From: Corynebacterium meridianum
GTDB lineage: Bacteria > Actinomycetota > Actinomycetes > Mycobacteriales > Mycobacteriaceae
Length of the DNA stretch: 64,000 bases
Direction of reading: 5' to 3'
NCBI RefSeq assembly: GCF_016342265.1
Contig: NZ_JAEIOS010000009.1
Coordinates: 124,001-188,000 of the forward strand
Shown: positions 28,284 to 39,382 of the stretch, in pieces
How the letters are laid out: every line of letters starts with the position of its first letter
How positions within the stretch are numbered: position 1 is the stretch's first letter
The notes under the pieces: model-generated
What the model saw: only the letters and a program-made list of their open reading frames with translations
What the model was told of the DNA's origin: nothing
The model's database searches: none
Program-made: the position numbers and the translations under genes

Positions 28284-29404
28284 CAGCTGTGCCCCTCGTA
28301 GCGGTACCTGTTGCGCCCCATGAGCAGCAGGAACAGTGGTGCTCCGAGAACTCCGGTGACGACGCCGAGCGGTATCTCCTGCGGTGCCGCCGCCACCCGG
28401 GACAGCACGTCGACCCAGAGGAGGAACACCGCCCCGGTCGCGGCGGCGATGGGCAGCAGCCGGATGTGCAGGGAACCGACCATGAGCCGGGCCAGATGCG
28501 GGATGACCAGACCGACGAAGCCGATTCCCCCGGAGACCGCGACCATCGCCCCGACCAGGAGCGCCTGGATGAAGAACAGCGCCTGACGGAGCAACCCGAC
28601 CCGCACCCCGAGCGCGGCGGCGGTGTCGGGGCCCGCGGCGAGCGCGTCGAGCCGGGAGGACAGCGACATGAGGATCACGACCCCCATGACCACGACACCG
28701 AGGGGCAGGACCACTCGGTCCCACTGGGCGCCGGCGACGGAACCGAGCATCCAGAACATCACCGACTGTGCGGCCCTGGATTCCGGGGAGCGGAACACGA
28801 GGAAGCTCGCGATCGCGGAGAACGCCGACGACAGCACCACGCCGGACAGAATCAGCCGCAGGGGCGTGATGCCGCCCTGGATCACGGTGACGGCGTACAC
28901 CGTGGCCGTCGCCCCGAGCGCCCCGACGAGTGCACCGCCGGAGAGCGCCCACACGCCGAAGGAGCTGAACATCCCGAGGGTGATCACCGCGGTGGCCCCG
29001 ACGCTCGCGCCCGCGGACACACCAAGCAGGTAGGGATCGGCGAGGGGGTTGCGCACGAGAGTCTGCATGGCGACCCCCGAGACCGCGAGCCCGGCGCCGA
29101 CGATCAGGGCGAGCAGCCCCCGGGGCGCGCGGAGCTGCCAGACGATGGCGTCGACGGCGGGATCGGGACCGACTCCGCCGCCGAGATGCGCGCGGACCAC
29201 GGTCCACACCTCGTCACGGCTGTACTCGACGGACCCGAAGGTCAGGGAGATGACGAAGCTGGCCGCACCGACCGCGATGAGGATCAGGAACAGCAGGGGG
29301 GTTCTCACACGTCGGAACACTCGGCGCCCTCTCCGGGGCGCGTGGGACAGTTGTGACGGAAGGAAGTCACGCTGACGCTCCTCGCCCGGAATTACCCGGG
29401 CCAT
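28283..29404 (-). CDS. btuC: FecCD/BtuC-type ABC permease (cobalamin uptake)
   Basis: The 373-residue permease has an Arg-rich cytoplasmic N-terminus and about ten membrane helices. Family motifs include WQLRAPRGLLALIVGAGLAVSG, NPLADPYLLGVSAGASVGA, the L-loop region near GPDTAAALGVRVG that contacts the ATPase, and GGIGFVGLVIPHLARL. It is the first gene after the cobalamin riboswitch, whose 3' end lies 42 nt upstream. The ATG at 29404 lacks a strong Shine-Dalgarno sequence; GGTGCACC just before it could be part of the riboswitch expression platform, so the start is a little uncertain. Confidence 0.85.
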   Translation of the reverse strand: MARVIPGEERQRDFLPSQLSHAPRRGRRVFRRVRTPLLFLILIAVGAASFVISLTFGSVEYSRDEVWTVVRAHLGGGVGPDPAVDAIVWQLRAPRGLLALIVGAGLAVSGVAMQTLVRNPLADPYLLGVSAGASVGATAVITLGMFSSFGVWALSGGALVGALGATATVYAVTVIQGGITPLRLILSGVVLSSAFSAIASFLVFRSPESRAAQSVMFWMLGSVAGAQWDRVVLPLGVVVMGVVILMSLSSRLDALAAGPDTAAALGVRVGLLRQALFFIQALLVGAMVAVSGGIGFVGLVIPHLARLMVGSLHIRLLPIAAATGAVFLLWVDVLSRVAAAPQEIPLGVVTGVLGAPLFLLLMGRNRYRYEGHS

Positions 29405-29446
29405 CTGGGTGCACCGGATCGCGCGGCACGGACCTCTGAACTAGCT

Positions 29447-29643
29447 GAGCCGGCAGGTATTCGGACTCGAGGATCACCGTCCCACGAAGCCGGCCTTCCC
29501 GGCGGCATCAACCGCCAGTGACCCCGACACCCCTGGGGGGCGGTCGGTCACACTCCGTGGACTTCTCTCTCACCGCTGCGCGCCAGTCCCGGATTCACAC
29601 CGGGTTCCCTCTTCATTCGCGGGCACTGCTGCCCGACCGGCTC
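29447..29643 (-). promoter_or_regulatory. Cobalamin riboswitch upstream of btuCDF
   Basis: The 197-nt element is bounded by a P1 helix of GAGCCGG (29643-29637) with CCGGCTC (29453-29447). Inside, GGGAACCCGGTGTGAATCC and GGGACTGGCGCGCAGCGGTGA match the conserved core around P3-P5, GTCACTGG matches the GCCACTG segment, and GAATACCTGCC near the 3' end is the B12 box. It should bind adenosylcobalamin or a relative and repress btuCDF when corrinoid is plentiful. A TAAGAT -10 box (29665-29660) lies just upstream. Confidence 0.9.
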
Positions 29644-29744
29644 ACTGGAAGAATCCCTGAAATCTTAACAGGGGGTGGCCGGTGACCGCAGCAGATTCAC
29701 TCACATCTCCCCCGCGCGAGTGCGCACGTTCTAAGGTGGTGGGC

Positions 29745-30065
29745 ATGGACATGACACTGAAGAAGGCCGAAGACGTCAACACAGCAGCCGTGGTCACCAC
29801 CGGGCTCATCGGTGGGTGGATCACCGCCCGCGAGACCGGGATCCGACCCCTCGGTGGGGTGCTGCTCGGCGCCGCGGGCGTCTGGGCGGCCCGTAGCTGG
29901 GCCGCGAAGAAGGGGCCCGCCACGGCCACCGCCCTGACCGCCCTCTACGTCGGGGCGTTCGGCGCCTCACATCCCCTGGCGAAGAAGATGGGCTCCTGGC
30001 CCGCCGTCCTCACCGTCACCGGCGCAACAGCCGCCACCGCGTACCTGGCGAGCGACCGCGACTAG
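29745..30065 (+). CDS. Small conserved hypothetical membrane protein
   Basis: The 106-residue protein is rich in Ala, Gly and Thr with three or four short hydrophobic segments (TAAVVTTGLIGGWITA, GGVLLGAAGVWAARSW, ALTALYVGAFGASHP, VLTVTGATAATAYLA), so it is probably an integral membrane protein. No family recognised. The ATG at 29745 is supported by a TAAGGT -10 box ending 7 nt upstream. It is divergent from the btu operon and convergent with gatA, separated from gatA by a long palindromic terminator. Confidence 0.6.
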   Translation: MDMTLKKAEDVNTAAVVTTGLIGGWITARETGIRPLGGVLLGAAGVWAARSWAAKKGPATATALTALYVGAFGASHPLAKKMGSWPAVLTVTGATAATAYLASDRD

Positions 30066-30087
30066 GCCCACCAACCGCTGGCACGCT

Positions 30088-30133
30088 GAGAGGGGCGGGT
30101 ACCCGGATCCGGGTACCCGCCCCTCTCTCTTTT
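30088..30133. terminator. Bidirectional terminator between the small membrane gene and gatA
   Basis: A fully symmetric 40-bp palindrome (30088-30127, centre GGATCC) that folds to a long GC stem, followed on the plus strand by TCTTTT. It serves the two convergent genes. Confidence 0.8.
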
Positions 30134-30156
30134 CGCGCGGACGGTCTGAGGGAGCC

Positions 30157-31650
30157 TCAGCCCCGACCGGCCTCGAACGCTGCGCCGACCCGGTAGAGGC
30201 GGTCATCGGCGAACGCCGGGGCCATGATCTGCAGACCGACGGGTAGCCCGGTGTCCGCGGCGAGACCCGAGGGCAGCGACATACCGCACACACCGGCGAG
30301 GTTCAGCGGCAGCGTGCACAGGTCGAAGTTGTACATCGCCATCGGGTCGGAGACCTTCTCCCCCAGCTTGAACGCCGTGGTCGGCGTCGTCGGGGAGATC
30401 ATCACGTCGCACCGCTCGTAGGCGCGGGTGAAGTCCCGGGCGATGAGTGAGCGCACCCGCTGCGCCTGCAGGTAGTAGGCGTCGTAGTAGCCGACGGACA
30501 GGGCGTAGGTGCCGAGCAGGATCCGGCGCTTGACCTCGGGGCCGAACCCGGCGGCGCGGGACAGCGACATGACCTCCTCGGCGGAACGCTGGCCGTCATC
30601 CCCCTCGCGGAGGCCGTAACGCATGCCGTCGAAACGGGCGAGGTTGGAGGACACCTCGCACGGGAGAATCAGGTAGTAGGCTCCGAGTGCCTCGTCGAAG
30701 TGCGGGCAGTCAACCTCGACGATCTCCGCGCCCTGGCTCTTCAGCTGTTCGACGGCGGCGTGGAAGGAGTCGAGGACACCGGTCTGGAATCCCTCGCGGT
30801 CGAACTGCTTGACCAGACCGATCTTCACGCCACTCAGATCACCGGAGGCCCCGGCACGGGCGGCGCCGACGACATCGGCGACGGGACGGTTGACGCTCGT
30901 CGCGTCGAAGGGGTCGTGGCCGGCGATGACCTCGTGCAGCAGCGCGGTATCGAGGACGGTGCGGGCCGTCGGGCCGCCCTGGTCGAGGGAGGAGGCGCAG
31001 GCGACGAGCCCGTAGCGGGACACGGTGCCGTAGGTGGGCTTCACGCCGACGGTGTCGGTGAGCGCGGCCGGCTGTCGGATGGAACCGCCGGTGTCGGTGC
31101 CGATGGCGAGCGGAGCCTCACCGGAGGCCAGGGCTGCGGCGCTGCCGCCGCCGGAACCACCGGCGGTGCGCTCCAGATCCCAGGGGTTGCGGGTCGGGCC
31201 GTATGCCGAGTTCTCGGTGGACGAGCCCATGGCGAACTCGTCCATGTTGGTCTTGCCCAGGATCGGGATGCCCGCGGCACGGATCCGCCCCGTGACCGTG
31301 GCGTCGTAGGGGCTCATGTAGCCCTCGAGCATCTTAGAACCGCAGGTGGTGGGGGCGTCGGTCGTGGTGAAAACGTCCTTCAGCGCGAGCGGGACACCGG
31401 CCAGTGCGGACACCGGCTTCTCGCCCGCGTCCAGGGCACGGTCCACCTCGGCGGCGGCGGCCAACGCCGCCTCCTCACCGACGTGCAGGAAGGCGTGGAT
31501 GTCCCCGTCGACGGCATTGATGCGGTCGAGGTGCGCGCGGGTGACCTCGACGGAGGTGACCTCACGGGAGCGGATCTTCCCGGCGAGCTCGGCGGCGGTC
31601 AGCCTGGTCAGTTCATCGCCCGAGGCGGTGTAGCGCAGATCGGTGGTCAT
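30157..31650 (-). CDS. gatA: Asp-tRNA(Asn)/Glu-tRNA(Gln) amidotransferase subunit A
   Basis: GatA is the glutaminase/amidase subunit of GatCAB. The 497-residue protein is an amidase-signature enzyme: the catalytic Lys in [12 protein letters not shown], the Gly/Ser-rich [20 protein letters not shown], and the Ser-cisSer-Lys partner serine in [13 protein letters not shown]. The length equals the C. glutamicum protein. Its ATG directly follows the gatC stop with no spacer, and GGGGAGGAAG at the end of gatC serves as its ribosome-binding site. Confidence 0.96.
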   Translation of the reverse strand: MTTDLRYTASGDELTRLTAAELAGKIRSREVTSVEVTRAHLDRINAVDGDIHAFLHVGEEAALAAAAEVDRALDAGEKPVSALAGVPLALKDVFTTTDAPTTCGSKMLEGYMSPYDATVTGRIRAAGIPILGKTNMDEFAMGSSTENSAYGPTRNPWDLERTAGGSGGGSAAALASGEAPLAIGTDTGGSIRQPAALTDTVGVKPTYGTVSRYGLVACASSLDQGGPTARTVLDTALLHEVIAGHDPFDATSVNRPVADVVGAARAGASGDLSGVKIGLVKQFDREGFQTGVLDSFHAAVEQLKSQGAEIVEVDCPHFDEALGAYYLILPCEVSSNLARFDGMRYGLREGDDGQRSAEEVMSLSRAAGFGPEVKRRILLGTYALSVGYYDAYYLQAQRVRSLIARDFTRAYERCDVMISPTTPTTAFKLGEKVSDPMAMYNFDLCTLPLNLAGVCGMSLPSGLAADTGLPVGLQIMAPAFADDRLYRVGAAFEAGRG

Positions 31651-31950
31651 CTAGTCTTCCTCCCCGAGGATGTGCGGAACCTGGAAACGCTGTTCTTCGA
31701 CGGCGGGCGCCTGGTCGAGCGCCTGCTCGGCGGAGAGGGTCGGCAGTACGACGTCCTCGCGCATCGGGGTCTGGATGGCGTGGGGGTGGCTCATCGGCTC
31801 GACGTCCGAGGCGTCGACGCTCCGGACCGCGCTGACGTTGGCGATGATGTCGTCGATCTGGTCGACGAAGGCGTCGAGCTCTTCGTCTGTGAGGGCCAAC
31901 CGGGACAGTTTGCCGAGGTGTGCCACCTCTTCACGGGAAATCTGGGACAC
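31651..31950 (-). CDS. gatC: Asp-tRNA(Asn)/Glu-tRNA(Gln) amidotransferase subunit C
   Basis: The 99-residue GatC stabilises GatA and wraps between GatA and GatB. It has the standard REEVAHLGKLSRLALTDEEL start and a RSVDASDVEPMSHP middle with REDV near the end. The start is GTG 31950 (VSQISREEV), with AGAGGAAG 7 nt upstream. It forms a tight pair with gatA. Confidence 0.95.
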   Translation of the reverse strand: MSQISREEVAHLGKLSRLALTDEELDAFVDQIDDIIANVSAVRSVDASDVEPMSHPHAIQTPMREDVVLPTLSAEQALDQAPAVEEQRFQVPHILGEED

Positions 31951-32533
31951 GTCTGTGCTTCCTCTTTTCACGTCTTCGTCACGTCGGAGCGCACCCTCCC
32001 GTGATTCCGGCGGCATCGAGGGGCCGCGCGGGACAGGGACCGGTACGTCCGTTGCTTTGTGTGCCCACCACTCTAACGCACGGACCCGAGAGGTCCTCCG
32101 CCCAGCCTGCGGGAACCGGCCGGGACGGACGGGTGCCTGCCCGGATCTCCGCCACCGCCCCACCTGGATACCGGTTCCCGGATGGTCCGGACGGCGGCAT
32201 CGACGGTTGGGTCATGCGGTTTCACGTACCCTGGCGGAGCATGGGAGCACGGACCCGGACCGGTGCCCACCGAAAGCAGTCGGGAATTCGTCGAACGCCC
32301 GGGACACCGTCGCGGTGACCGGGGGAAACGCTGGTGGACATGCGCTCGCGCCACTCACGTGCCAATTCCCCCGGGAACTTCGGTGGGGCCGTGGGCGTTG
32401 TCCCTTTGAACCGGTGCCCGCCCTCCGGGCCGCGCACCGCTCCGGCTGTGCCGGGTACCCTTCCAGCTGGGGCCCACCCCGGTCACACTCCACGGAAGAA
32501 CGACGACAACCCGCGAAAGGTCACCTGCTGACG
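31951..32533. other. 583-nt intergenic region between gatC and the ACT-domain gene
   Basis: This divergent spacer should hold the promoters of gatCA (minus) and the ACT-domain gene (plus). TAGAGT on the minus strand (32074-32069) and TACCCT on the plus strand (32455-32460) are possible -10 boxes without good -35 partners. No gene, RNA or repeat was recognised, although the gap is unusually long for this region. Confidence 0.35.
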
Positions 32534-33193
32534 ATGTCCTACCTCCTCCGCGTGCTCCTGCCCGACGTCCCGGGAAGCCTCGGCCAACTGGCGGAGGCGC
32601 TCGGCCTGGTGGAGGGGAACATCCAGTCCGTCGACGTCGTATCGACGTTCCCGGACGGCACCGCGATGGACGACATCGTCGTCTCCCTTCCCCCGACGCT
32701 GCTCCCGGATTCGCTGATCAGCGCAGCCGAACAGGTGGACGGCGTCCAGGTCGACTCCATCCGCCCGTTCTCCGGGACAGTCGACCGGCGCGGTCAGATC
32801 GAGATGCTCGCGCTGGTGGCCCGACACCGCCGGAACATCAACCGGGCCATGACCGAGCTGGTCACCGTTCTCCCCCGCACGATGACGTCCGGGTGGGGTG
32901 TCGTCGTCGACACGGAACCCCGACTCAACCGGATCGCCGCGTCGCAGGCGGCGCCGGAGGACGACGGCTCGAACCCCCAGACGACGATCGGGACAGCCCG
33001 CGTCCTCGACCCTGACCGGGACACCTGGATCCCGGATTCCTGGGCTCTGCTGGACTCGGCGCTCGCCGCCACCCCGATCCGTGGTACGAGCCTGGCACTC
33101 GTCGTCGGACGCCCCGGTGGACCCGACTTCCTCGCCAGCGAGGTCGAGCACCTGGGGCATCTAGGCGACATCATCGGCTCGATCCTCAAGTAA
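32534..33193 (+). CDS. ACT-domain protein adjacent to ligA
   Basis: The 219-residue cytoplasmic protein begins with an ACT domain (YLLRVLLPDVPGSLGQLAEALGLVEGNIQSVDVV, residues 3-37), an amino-acid-binding regulatory fold. A C-terminal domain of unknown function (about 120-215) follows, with FLASEVEHLGHLGDIIGSIL near the end. An equivalent gene lies between gatC and ligA in Mycobacterium, so it is conserved in the order, but its ligand and partner are unknown. It is convergent with ligA; the stop codons are 31 nt apart. Confidence 0.8.
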   Translation: MSYLLRVLLPDVPGSLGQLAEALGLVEGNIQSVDVVSTFPDGTAMDDIVVSLPPTLLPDSLISAAEQVDGVQVDSIRPFSGTVDRRGQIEMLALVARHRRNINRAMTELVTVLPRTMTSGWGVVVDTEPRLNRIAASQAAPEDDGSNPQTTIGTARVLDPDRDTWIPDSWALLDSALAATPIRGTSLALVVGRPGGPDFLASEVEHLGHLGDIIGSILK

Positions 33194-33224
33194 TCCCCCG
33201 GGTGGACGCGCCGGTGGCGGCGGC

Positions 33225-35396
<2,172 letters not shown>

Positions 35397-35409
35397 CTAG
35401 GGTTGTGGC

Positions 35410-36081
35410 ATGACGAACTTCGATCCCTCCGCGATGCTCTCCTTCGACCTGGAGACCACATCGGCGAACCCCATCGAGGCCCGCATCGTCACCTCGGCGA
35501 TGGTGCGCATCGAGGGCGGGAACGTCGACCCCGTCGAGCTGCTGGCTGATCCCGGGGTGGAGATTCCCGCGCAGGCCGCCGAGATCCACGGAATCACCAC
35601 CGAGTACGCCCGCGAGCACGGTCGCCCGCACGACGAGGTCCTCGCGGAGACCGTGGAACGCATCCGCAGGGGTTGGTCGGAGGGGCTGACCCTGATCGTG
35701 TTCAACGCCGCCTACGACCTGACGGTACTGCGGAAACTCACCGGAGACTTCACGGTCACCGGAACGGTGTTCGACCCTTATGTGATCGACCGCGCGAAGG
35801 ATCCCTACCGGAAGGGCCGCCGGACACTCGGATCCCTCTGCGAGCACTACAAGGTCCGCCTGGACAACGCGCACGAGGCCACGTCCGATGCGGTCGCCGC
35901 GGCTCGCGTGGCGTGGGTGCAGGCGCGCAAATGGCCCGAGCTGGTGTCCATGGACGCCGACGAGCTCATGGAGAACCAGGCGGTCTGGCACCACAACTCA
36001 CAGACCAGCCTGAAGCGCTACTTCGAGGGCCGCGGTCGCGACGCCTCGGACATCAACACCTCGTGGCCGATGCGGGGCTGA
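35410..36081 (+). CDS. DnaQ-like 3'-5' exonuclease
   Basis: The 223-residue protein is a DEDD-family exonuclease. Motif I is FDLETTSANP (Asp-x-Glu), motif II is VFNAAYDLTVL (Asp) and motif III is NAHEATSDAVAAARV (His-x4-Asp, DEDDh subtype). ITSEYAREHG-like ITTEYAREHGRP between I and II is also typical. It resembles the epsilon-like proofreading fold but is free-standing, so repair or RNA processing are both possible. TAGGGT ends 6 nt before the ATG (leaderless). It is divergent from ligA by 82 nt and ends base-to-base against the next convergent gene. Confidence 0.87.
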   Translation: MTNFDPSAMLSFDLETTSANPIEARIVTSAMVRIEGGNVDPVELLADPGVEIPAQAAEIHGITTEYAREHGRPHDEVLAETVERIRRGWSEGLTLIVFNAAYDLTVLRKLTGDFTVTGTVFDPYVIDRAKDPYRKGRRTLGSLCEHYKVRLDNAHEATSDAVAAARVAWVQARKWPELVSMDADELMENQAVWHHNSQTSLKRYFEGRGRDASDINTSWPMRG

Positions 36082-36483
36082 TCAGATCCGGGTCCCGATG
36101 TGGAGGGTGTCCCAGACACCTGCGACAAGCGCACCCGCACCGGCCGAACCGAGCGCGGGTGCGTCGACGACAGCGCCGCATTCCCGGGCACGGGCCACAG
36201 CGGCATCGGAGATCCTGCGGGCGTCCGCCTCGGGATACCGGAACATCCGCGCGTACATGTCGTAGGTTCCGTGCCGGAGCAGGTCGGTGGTCACCCAGCC
36301 GGTGAACATCGCGTCCGCCCGCATCTGACCGCAATCCGTTCCCCCGAGATGCGCGACGGCATCGTCGGCGGTCCGGTGCCCGTGTGCGGGCATCGGGTCT
36401 GCTGTGGCGGTACCCGCCGCGAGTGGGACTCCGGTCAGGATGGTGGCTGCTGCGATCGCTGCGACGCTGCGGAGAGTTCTCAT
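36082..36483 (-). CDS. Small secreted protein with two cysteines, function unknown
   Basis: The 133-residue precursor has a clear Sec signal peptide (LRSVAAIAAATILTGVPLAA, cleavage after about residue 30 near TATADP). The mature part is about 100 residues with exactly two Cys (TDCGQM and RECGAV) that could form a disulphide, and a His-containing N-terminus (PAHGHRT). No family recognised. The ATG at 36483 has AGAGGAAG upstream, and a TAGACT -10 box (36538-36533) suggests a short leader of about 43 nt. Its stop codon abuts the stop codon of the exonuclease gene. Confidence 0.65.
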   Translation of the reverse strand: MRTLRSVAAIAAATILTGVPLAAGTATADPMPAHGHRTADDAVAHLGGTDCGQMRADAMFTGWVTTDLLRHGTYDMYARMFRYPEADARRISDAAVARARECGAVVDAPALGSAGAGALVAGVWDTLHIGTRI

Positions 36484-36872
36484 GTTCTTCCTCTTCTGTT
36501 GCGGGGTCCGGGTACGGGTGGACGGTTCCTCCAGTCTAGGGCCAGGCTCATTCACCGGCCACGCGACCTTCGCGCGGCGGACGGGGGTGGGAGAGGGTGT
36601 TTTCATGATCCGGAACCAACCCCCGATTCCGATGGATCGAAGACGACACCATCTTCTCCCCCGGAAATACCATTGCGGAAACAAAACTATCCTGCCTGCC
36701 GATTTCCGGTTCCTACGGGACGCGACCGCCTCCCCGACGAAGCCACCGTGGTTCCTTCCCCTGGGAATTGATGGGTTGGAACCCCGCCGTCGGGGTGTCA
36801 CGATCAGTGCCGGGCAGCATCACTGCTCCCGGCCCACACGTCGACCAGCTCGGTGAAAAAGAAGGATCCATC
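36484..36872. other. Divergent promoter region of the secreted protein and the HTH gene
   Basis: About 390 nt, with a noticeably more AT-rich central part (about 36590-36720) than its surroundings. The TAGACT box of the secreted-protein gene lies at 36538-36533 (minus). I cannot place the promoter of the rightward HTH gene. No gene found. Confidence 0.4.
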
Positions 36873-37136
36873 ATGACCCAGATCTTGGATTCAACCCCCG
36901 ATACCATGCGTTCCGCGCCCCGGCTGACCCGGAGGGAGGTCGAGGTGGCCCGAACCTGGTTCAGGTCCAGTTCCAAGGCCGTCGCAGCAGGGGTCCTGAC
37001 CATCCGCGAGGACACCGTCCGCAGCCACGTCACCAATATCCGGAACAAGTACCATGCACTCGGGCGAGACGCCGGAACCAAGTCCGCCATGCGGGCGCGG
37101 ATGCTCGAGGACGGTTTCCTGGAGGAGACCCACTAG
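36873..37136 (+). CDS. Orphan LuxR/GerE-type HTH protein
   Basis: The 87-residue protein is a single LuxR-type DNA-binding domain: LTRREVEVARTWFRSSSK (first helices) and VLTIREDTVRSHVTNIRNKY (recognition helix and beyond), with only 20 residues before it and a short tail. It lacks any receiver or autoinducer domain, so it may act alone, as a partner of another regulator, or through its abundance. The ATG at 36873 has GAAGGA upstream. Its stop codon overlaps that of the convergent MetE-like gene by two bases. Targets unknown. Confidence 0.75.
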   Translation: MTQILDSTPDTMRSAPRLTRREVEVARTWFRSSSKAVAAGVLTIREDTVRSHVTNIRNKYHALGRDAGTKSAMRARMLEDGFLEETH

Positions 37137-38164
37137 AGGTCGCCGGCGTCCCGGACGAGCATCCCGGCTACGATCCGAGATGCGGCGAGAGCACGGACCG
37201 CGACGTCTCCGGGCACAGCGGCCAGGCCCGCCCGGGGATGGACGTCGACCATCGAGGTGAGCTGGTTCCGGTGCAGTCCCAGTTCATCCCAGAGACGGGC
37301 GATCCGTACCGCAATGTCCCGCGAGTGCTCGTTCAGATCCCCGGACGCCAGCACTGCTGCCGGGTAGACGGGTACGGCCCCCAGCCCCACACGGGTCCCC
37401 TCGGACACGGCGGTCCCGAGACCGTCGAGCTGCTCGGCGCCCGTGACGTGCCGCGGATCAAGGAGAACGGTGTCCGCACGGCAGGTACCCACGACATCCC
37501 AGATCGGTGGCGCCGTCGTGAGGTTGAGCAGGACCTCCGGCACGCCGGCGTCCCGCAGTTCTCCGTTGAGCGCGCGCAACCGTTCCGCGGCCTCCGGGAC
37601 GGGAACGGCGCGAATCGTCTCGTAGTCGGATGTTCCGGACAGACCTCCCCGACACACGGTGGCGAGCAGGGGCTCGTCCACCTGTACCACGACAGCCGAG
37701 CCGAACCGACGTTGAACCTCGGCGACGTGGTCGAGCGTTCCGTGGATCAGGGCACCGGTGAGGTCTTTCAGGGCGCCCCGGTCGGTGATCGCCCGGTGCC
37801 CGTCGGGAAGTTCGATCGCGGCGGCGAGCGTCCAGGGTCCCGTCACCTGGATTTTCAACGTCCCGATTCCGGTCCCCCAGACATCCCCGCAGGTGTCGAG
37901 ATCAGCCTCGATGAGGTCCCTCGAACGCCGCGTGAGCAGTTGCGGCCTGGCGCACAGGCGCCAGGCCCTCGGCCCCGGTTCCACCTGCAGCCCCTCAAAG
38001 AGCGCCGCGGTGCGTCCGACCGGATCGGACCCCACTCCCCGGCCCGGTAGTTCGGGAAACGCCGGGAGCTGCCCGGTCTCCCCCAGCACGATCTCGGCCG
38101 CGGCCGCCATGTCCGTACCGGGCATCGGGCCGAGACCGAATCCACGAGCACGGTCGCCGGTCAT
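37133..38164 (-). CDS. MetE-like (UROD/MetE superfamily) protein
   Basis: The 343-residue protein has the TIM-barrel pattern of the cobalamin-independent methionine synthase C-terminal half: [12 protein letters not shown] at the N-terminus, [17 protein letters not shown], and [13 protein letters not shown] (the VDEP motif). It is far shorter than true MetE (about 750), and an equivalent gene follows mnmA or precedes ligA in Corynebacterium and Mycobacterium. In relatives I remember a conserved Cys in a C-terminal CGLAG motif; here it reads PRAGLAA, so a zinc ligand may be missing. Its ATG overlaps the mnmA stop by four bases (ATGA), indicating co-translation. Reaction unknown. Confidence 0.75.
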   Translation of the reverse strand: MTGDRARGFGLGPMPGTDMAAAAEIVLGETGQLPAFPELPGRGVGSDPVGRTAALFEGLQVEPGPRAWRLCARPQLLTRRSRDLIEADLDTCGDVWGTGIGTLKIQVTGPWTLAAAIELPDGHRAITDRGALKDLTGALIHGTLDHVAEVQRRFGSAVVVQVDEPLLATVCRGGLSGTSDYETIRAVPVPEAAERLRALNGELRDAGVPEVLLNLTTAPPIWDVVGTCRADTVLLDPRHVTGAEQLDGLGTAVSEGTRVGLGAVPVYPAAVLASGDLNEHSRDIAVRIARLWDELGLHRNQLTSMVDVHPRAGLAAVPGDVAVRALAASRIVAGMLVRDAGDL

Positions 38165-39264
38165 CCGGCCGACTCCGTCCCACAGATCGTGCCGGAGCCA
38201 ATGACGATGTCCCCGCCCGGGTCCGGGAGGTAGAGCACGGCGGCCTGCCCACGGGCGACACCGGAGAGCGGGTCGCAGAGCGCGAGTTCCATCTTGTCGC
38301 CGTCGGTGTCGACACGGGCCCGGCACGGCACAACCCCGCCGTGGGCGCGGACCTGCACCTCACAGTCGAACTCACCGGCCATGCCGGGATGGAGGACCTT
38401 CAGCCGGTCCGCGTGGATCACCGACACCGCGAGTTTCTCCCGCGGCCCGACGGTGACCATCCCGGTGGCGGCGTCGATGTCGGTGACGTACCTGGGCCGT
38501 CCGTCGGCGGCCGGCTCCCCGAGCCGCAGGCCCTTGCGCTGGCCGATGGTGAACGCGTGGACGCCGTCGTGGTCACGGAGCTCGCGTCCCGTCTCGTCGA
38601 CGACCATGCCGGGGCGCAGACCGATGTGGCGGCCGAGGAAAGCCTGGGTGTCGCCGTCGGGGATGAAGCAGATGTCGTAGGAGTCAGGTTTCTTCGCCAC
38701 CGCGAAGCCCATCGCCGCGGCTTCGGCACGGATCTCGGGCTTGACGGTGTCCCCCACCGGGAACATGCAGCGGCTGATCTCGCCGGCACCGAGTACCCCG
38801 AGAACGTAGGACTGATCCTTGTTCGGGTCGACCGCGCGCCGCAGGTAGCCGTCTCCACCGTCACACGGCTGCGTGAGACGGGCGTAGTGCCCGGTAGCGA
38901 CAGCGTCGAATCCGAGCGCCACACCCCGCTCCAGCAGTGCGGTGAACTTGATCTTCTCGTTGCACCGGAGGCAGGGGTTCGGGGTTTCCCCGTGGGCGTA
39001 GGAGTCGATGAAGTCGTCGATGACCTCGGCGCGGAACCGCTCGGAGAAGTCCCACACGTAGAAGGGGATGCCGAGCGCGTCACACACCCGCCGGGCGTCC
39101 GCGGAATCCTCCAACGAGCAGCAACCGCGGGCGGAATCGCGGACGGTCTGCGGGTCCAGGGAGAGCGCGAGGTGAACCCCGGTGACGTCGTGCCCGGCGG
39201 CCTTCGCCCGGGCTGCGGCGACGGCGGAATCAACGCCGCCGCTCATCGCCGCAAGTACTCGCAT
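38161..39264 (-). CDS. mnmA: tRNA-specific 2-thiouridylase
   Basis: MnmA adds sulfur to U34 of tRNA-Lys, -Glu and -Gln using ATP and persulfide delivered from a cysteine desulfurase. The 367-residue protein has the PP-loop [17 protein letters not shown] (residues 4-20), a catalytic Cys in [12 protein letters not shown], a second Cys in [11 protein letters not shown], and the C-terminal beta-barrel ([10 protein letters not shown] region). A good RBS (GGAGGACAG) precedes the ATG. A desulfurase gene lies 1.4 kb upstream on the same strand, which fits the sulfur-relay role. Confidence 0.95.
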   Translation of the reverse strand: MRVLAAMSGGVDSAVAAARAKAAGHDVTGVHLALSLDPQTVRDSARGCCSLEDSADARRVCDALGIPFYVWDFSERFRAEVIDDFIDSYAHGETPNPCLRCNEKIKFTALLERGVALGFDAVATGHYARLTQPCDGGDGYLRRAVDPNKDQSYVLGVLGAGEISRCMFPVGDTVKPEIRAEAAAMGFAVAKKPDSYDICFIPDGDTQAFLGRHIGLRPGMVVDETGRELRDHDGVHAFTIGQRKGLRLGEPAADGRPRYVTDIDAATGMVTVGPREKLAVSVIHADRLKVLHPGMAGEFDCEVQVRAHGGVVPCRARVDTDGDKMELALCDPLSGVARGQAAVLYLPDPGGDIVIGSGTICGTESAG

Positions 39265-39382
39265 GGTCGCTGTCCTCCCGTGTCTCCCTGTTCCCGTTCA
39301 CGGCCCGGCACCACGCTGACCGCGCGGTGAGCCGTGCCCCAGGGTAGCGGGCCGTGGGGGGATCATCCCAACCGGGTGAAAC

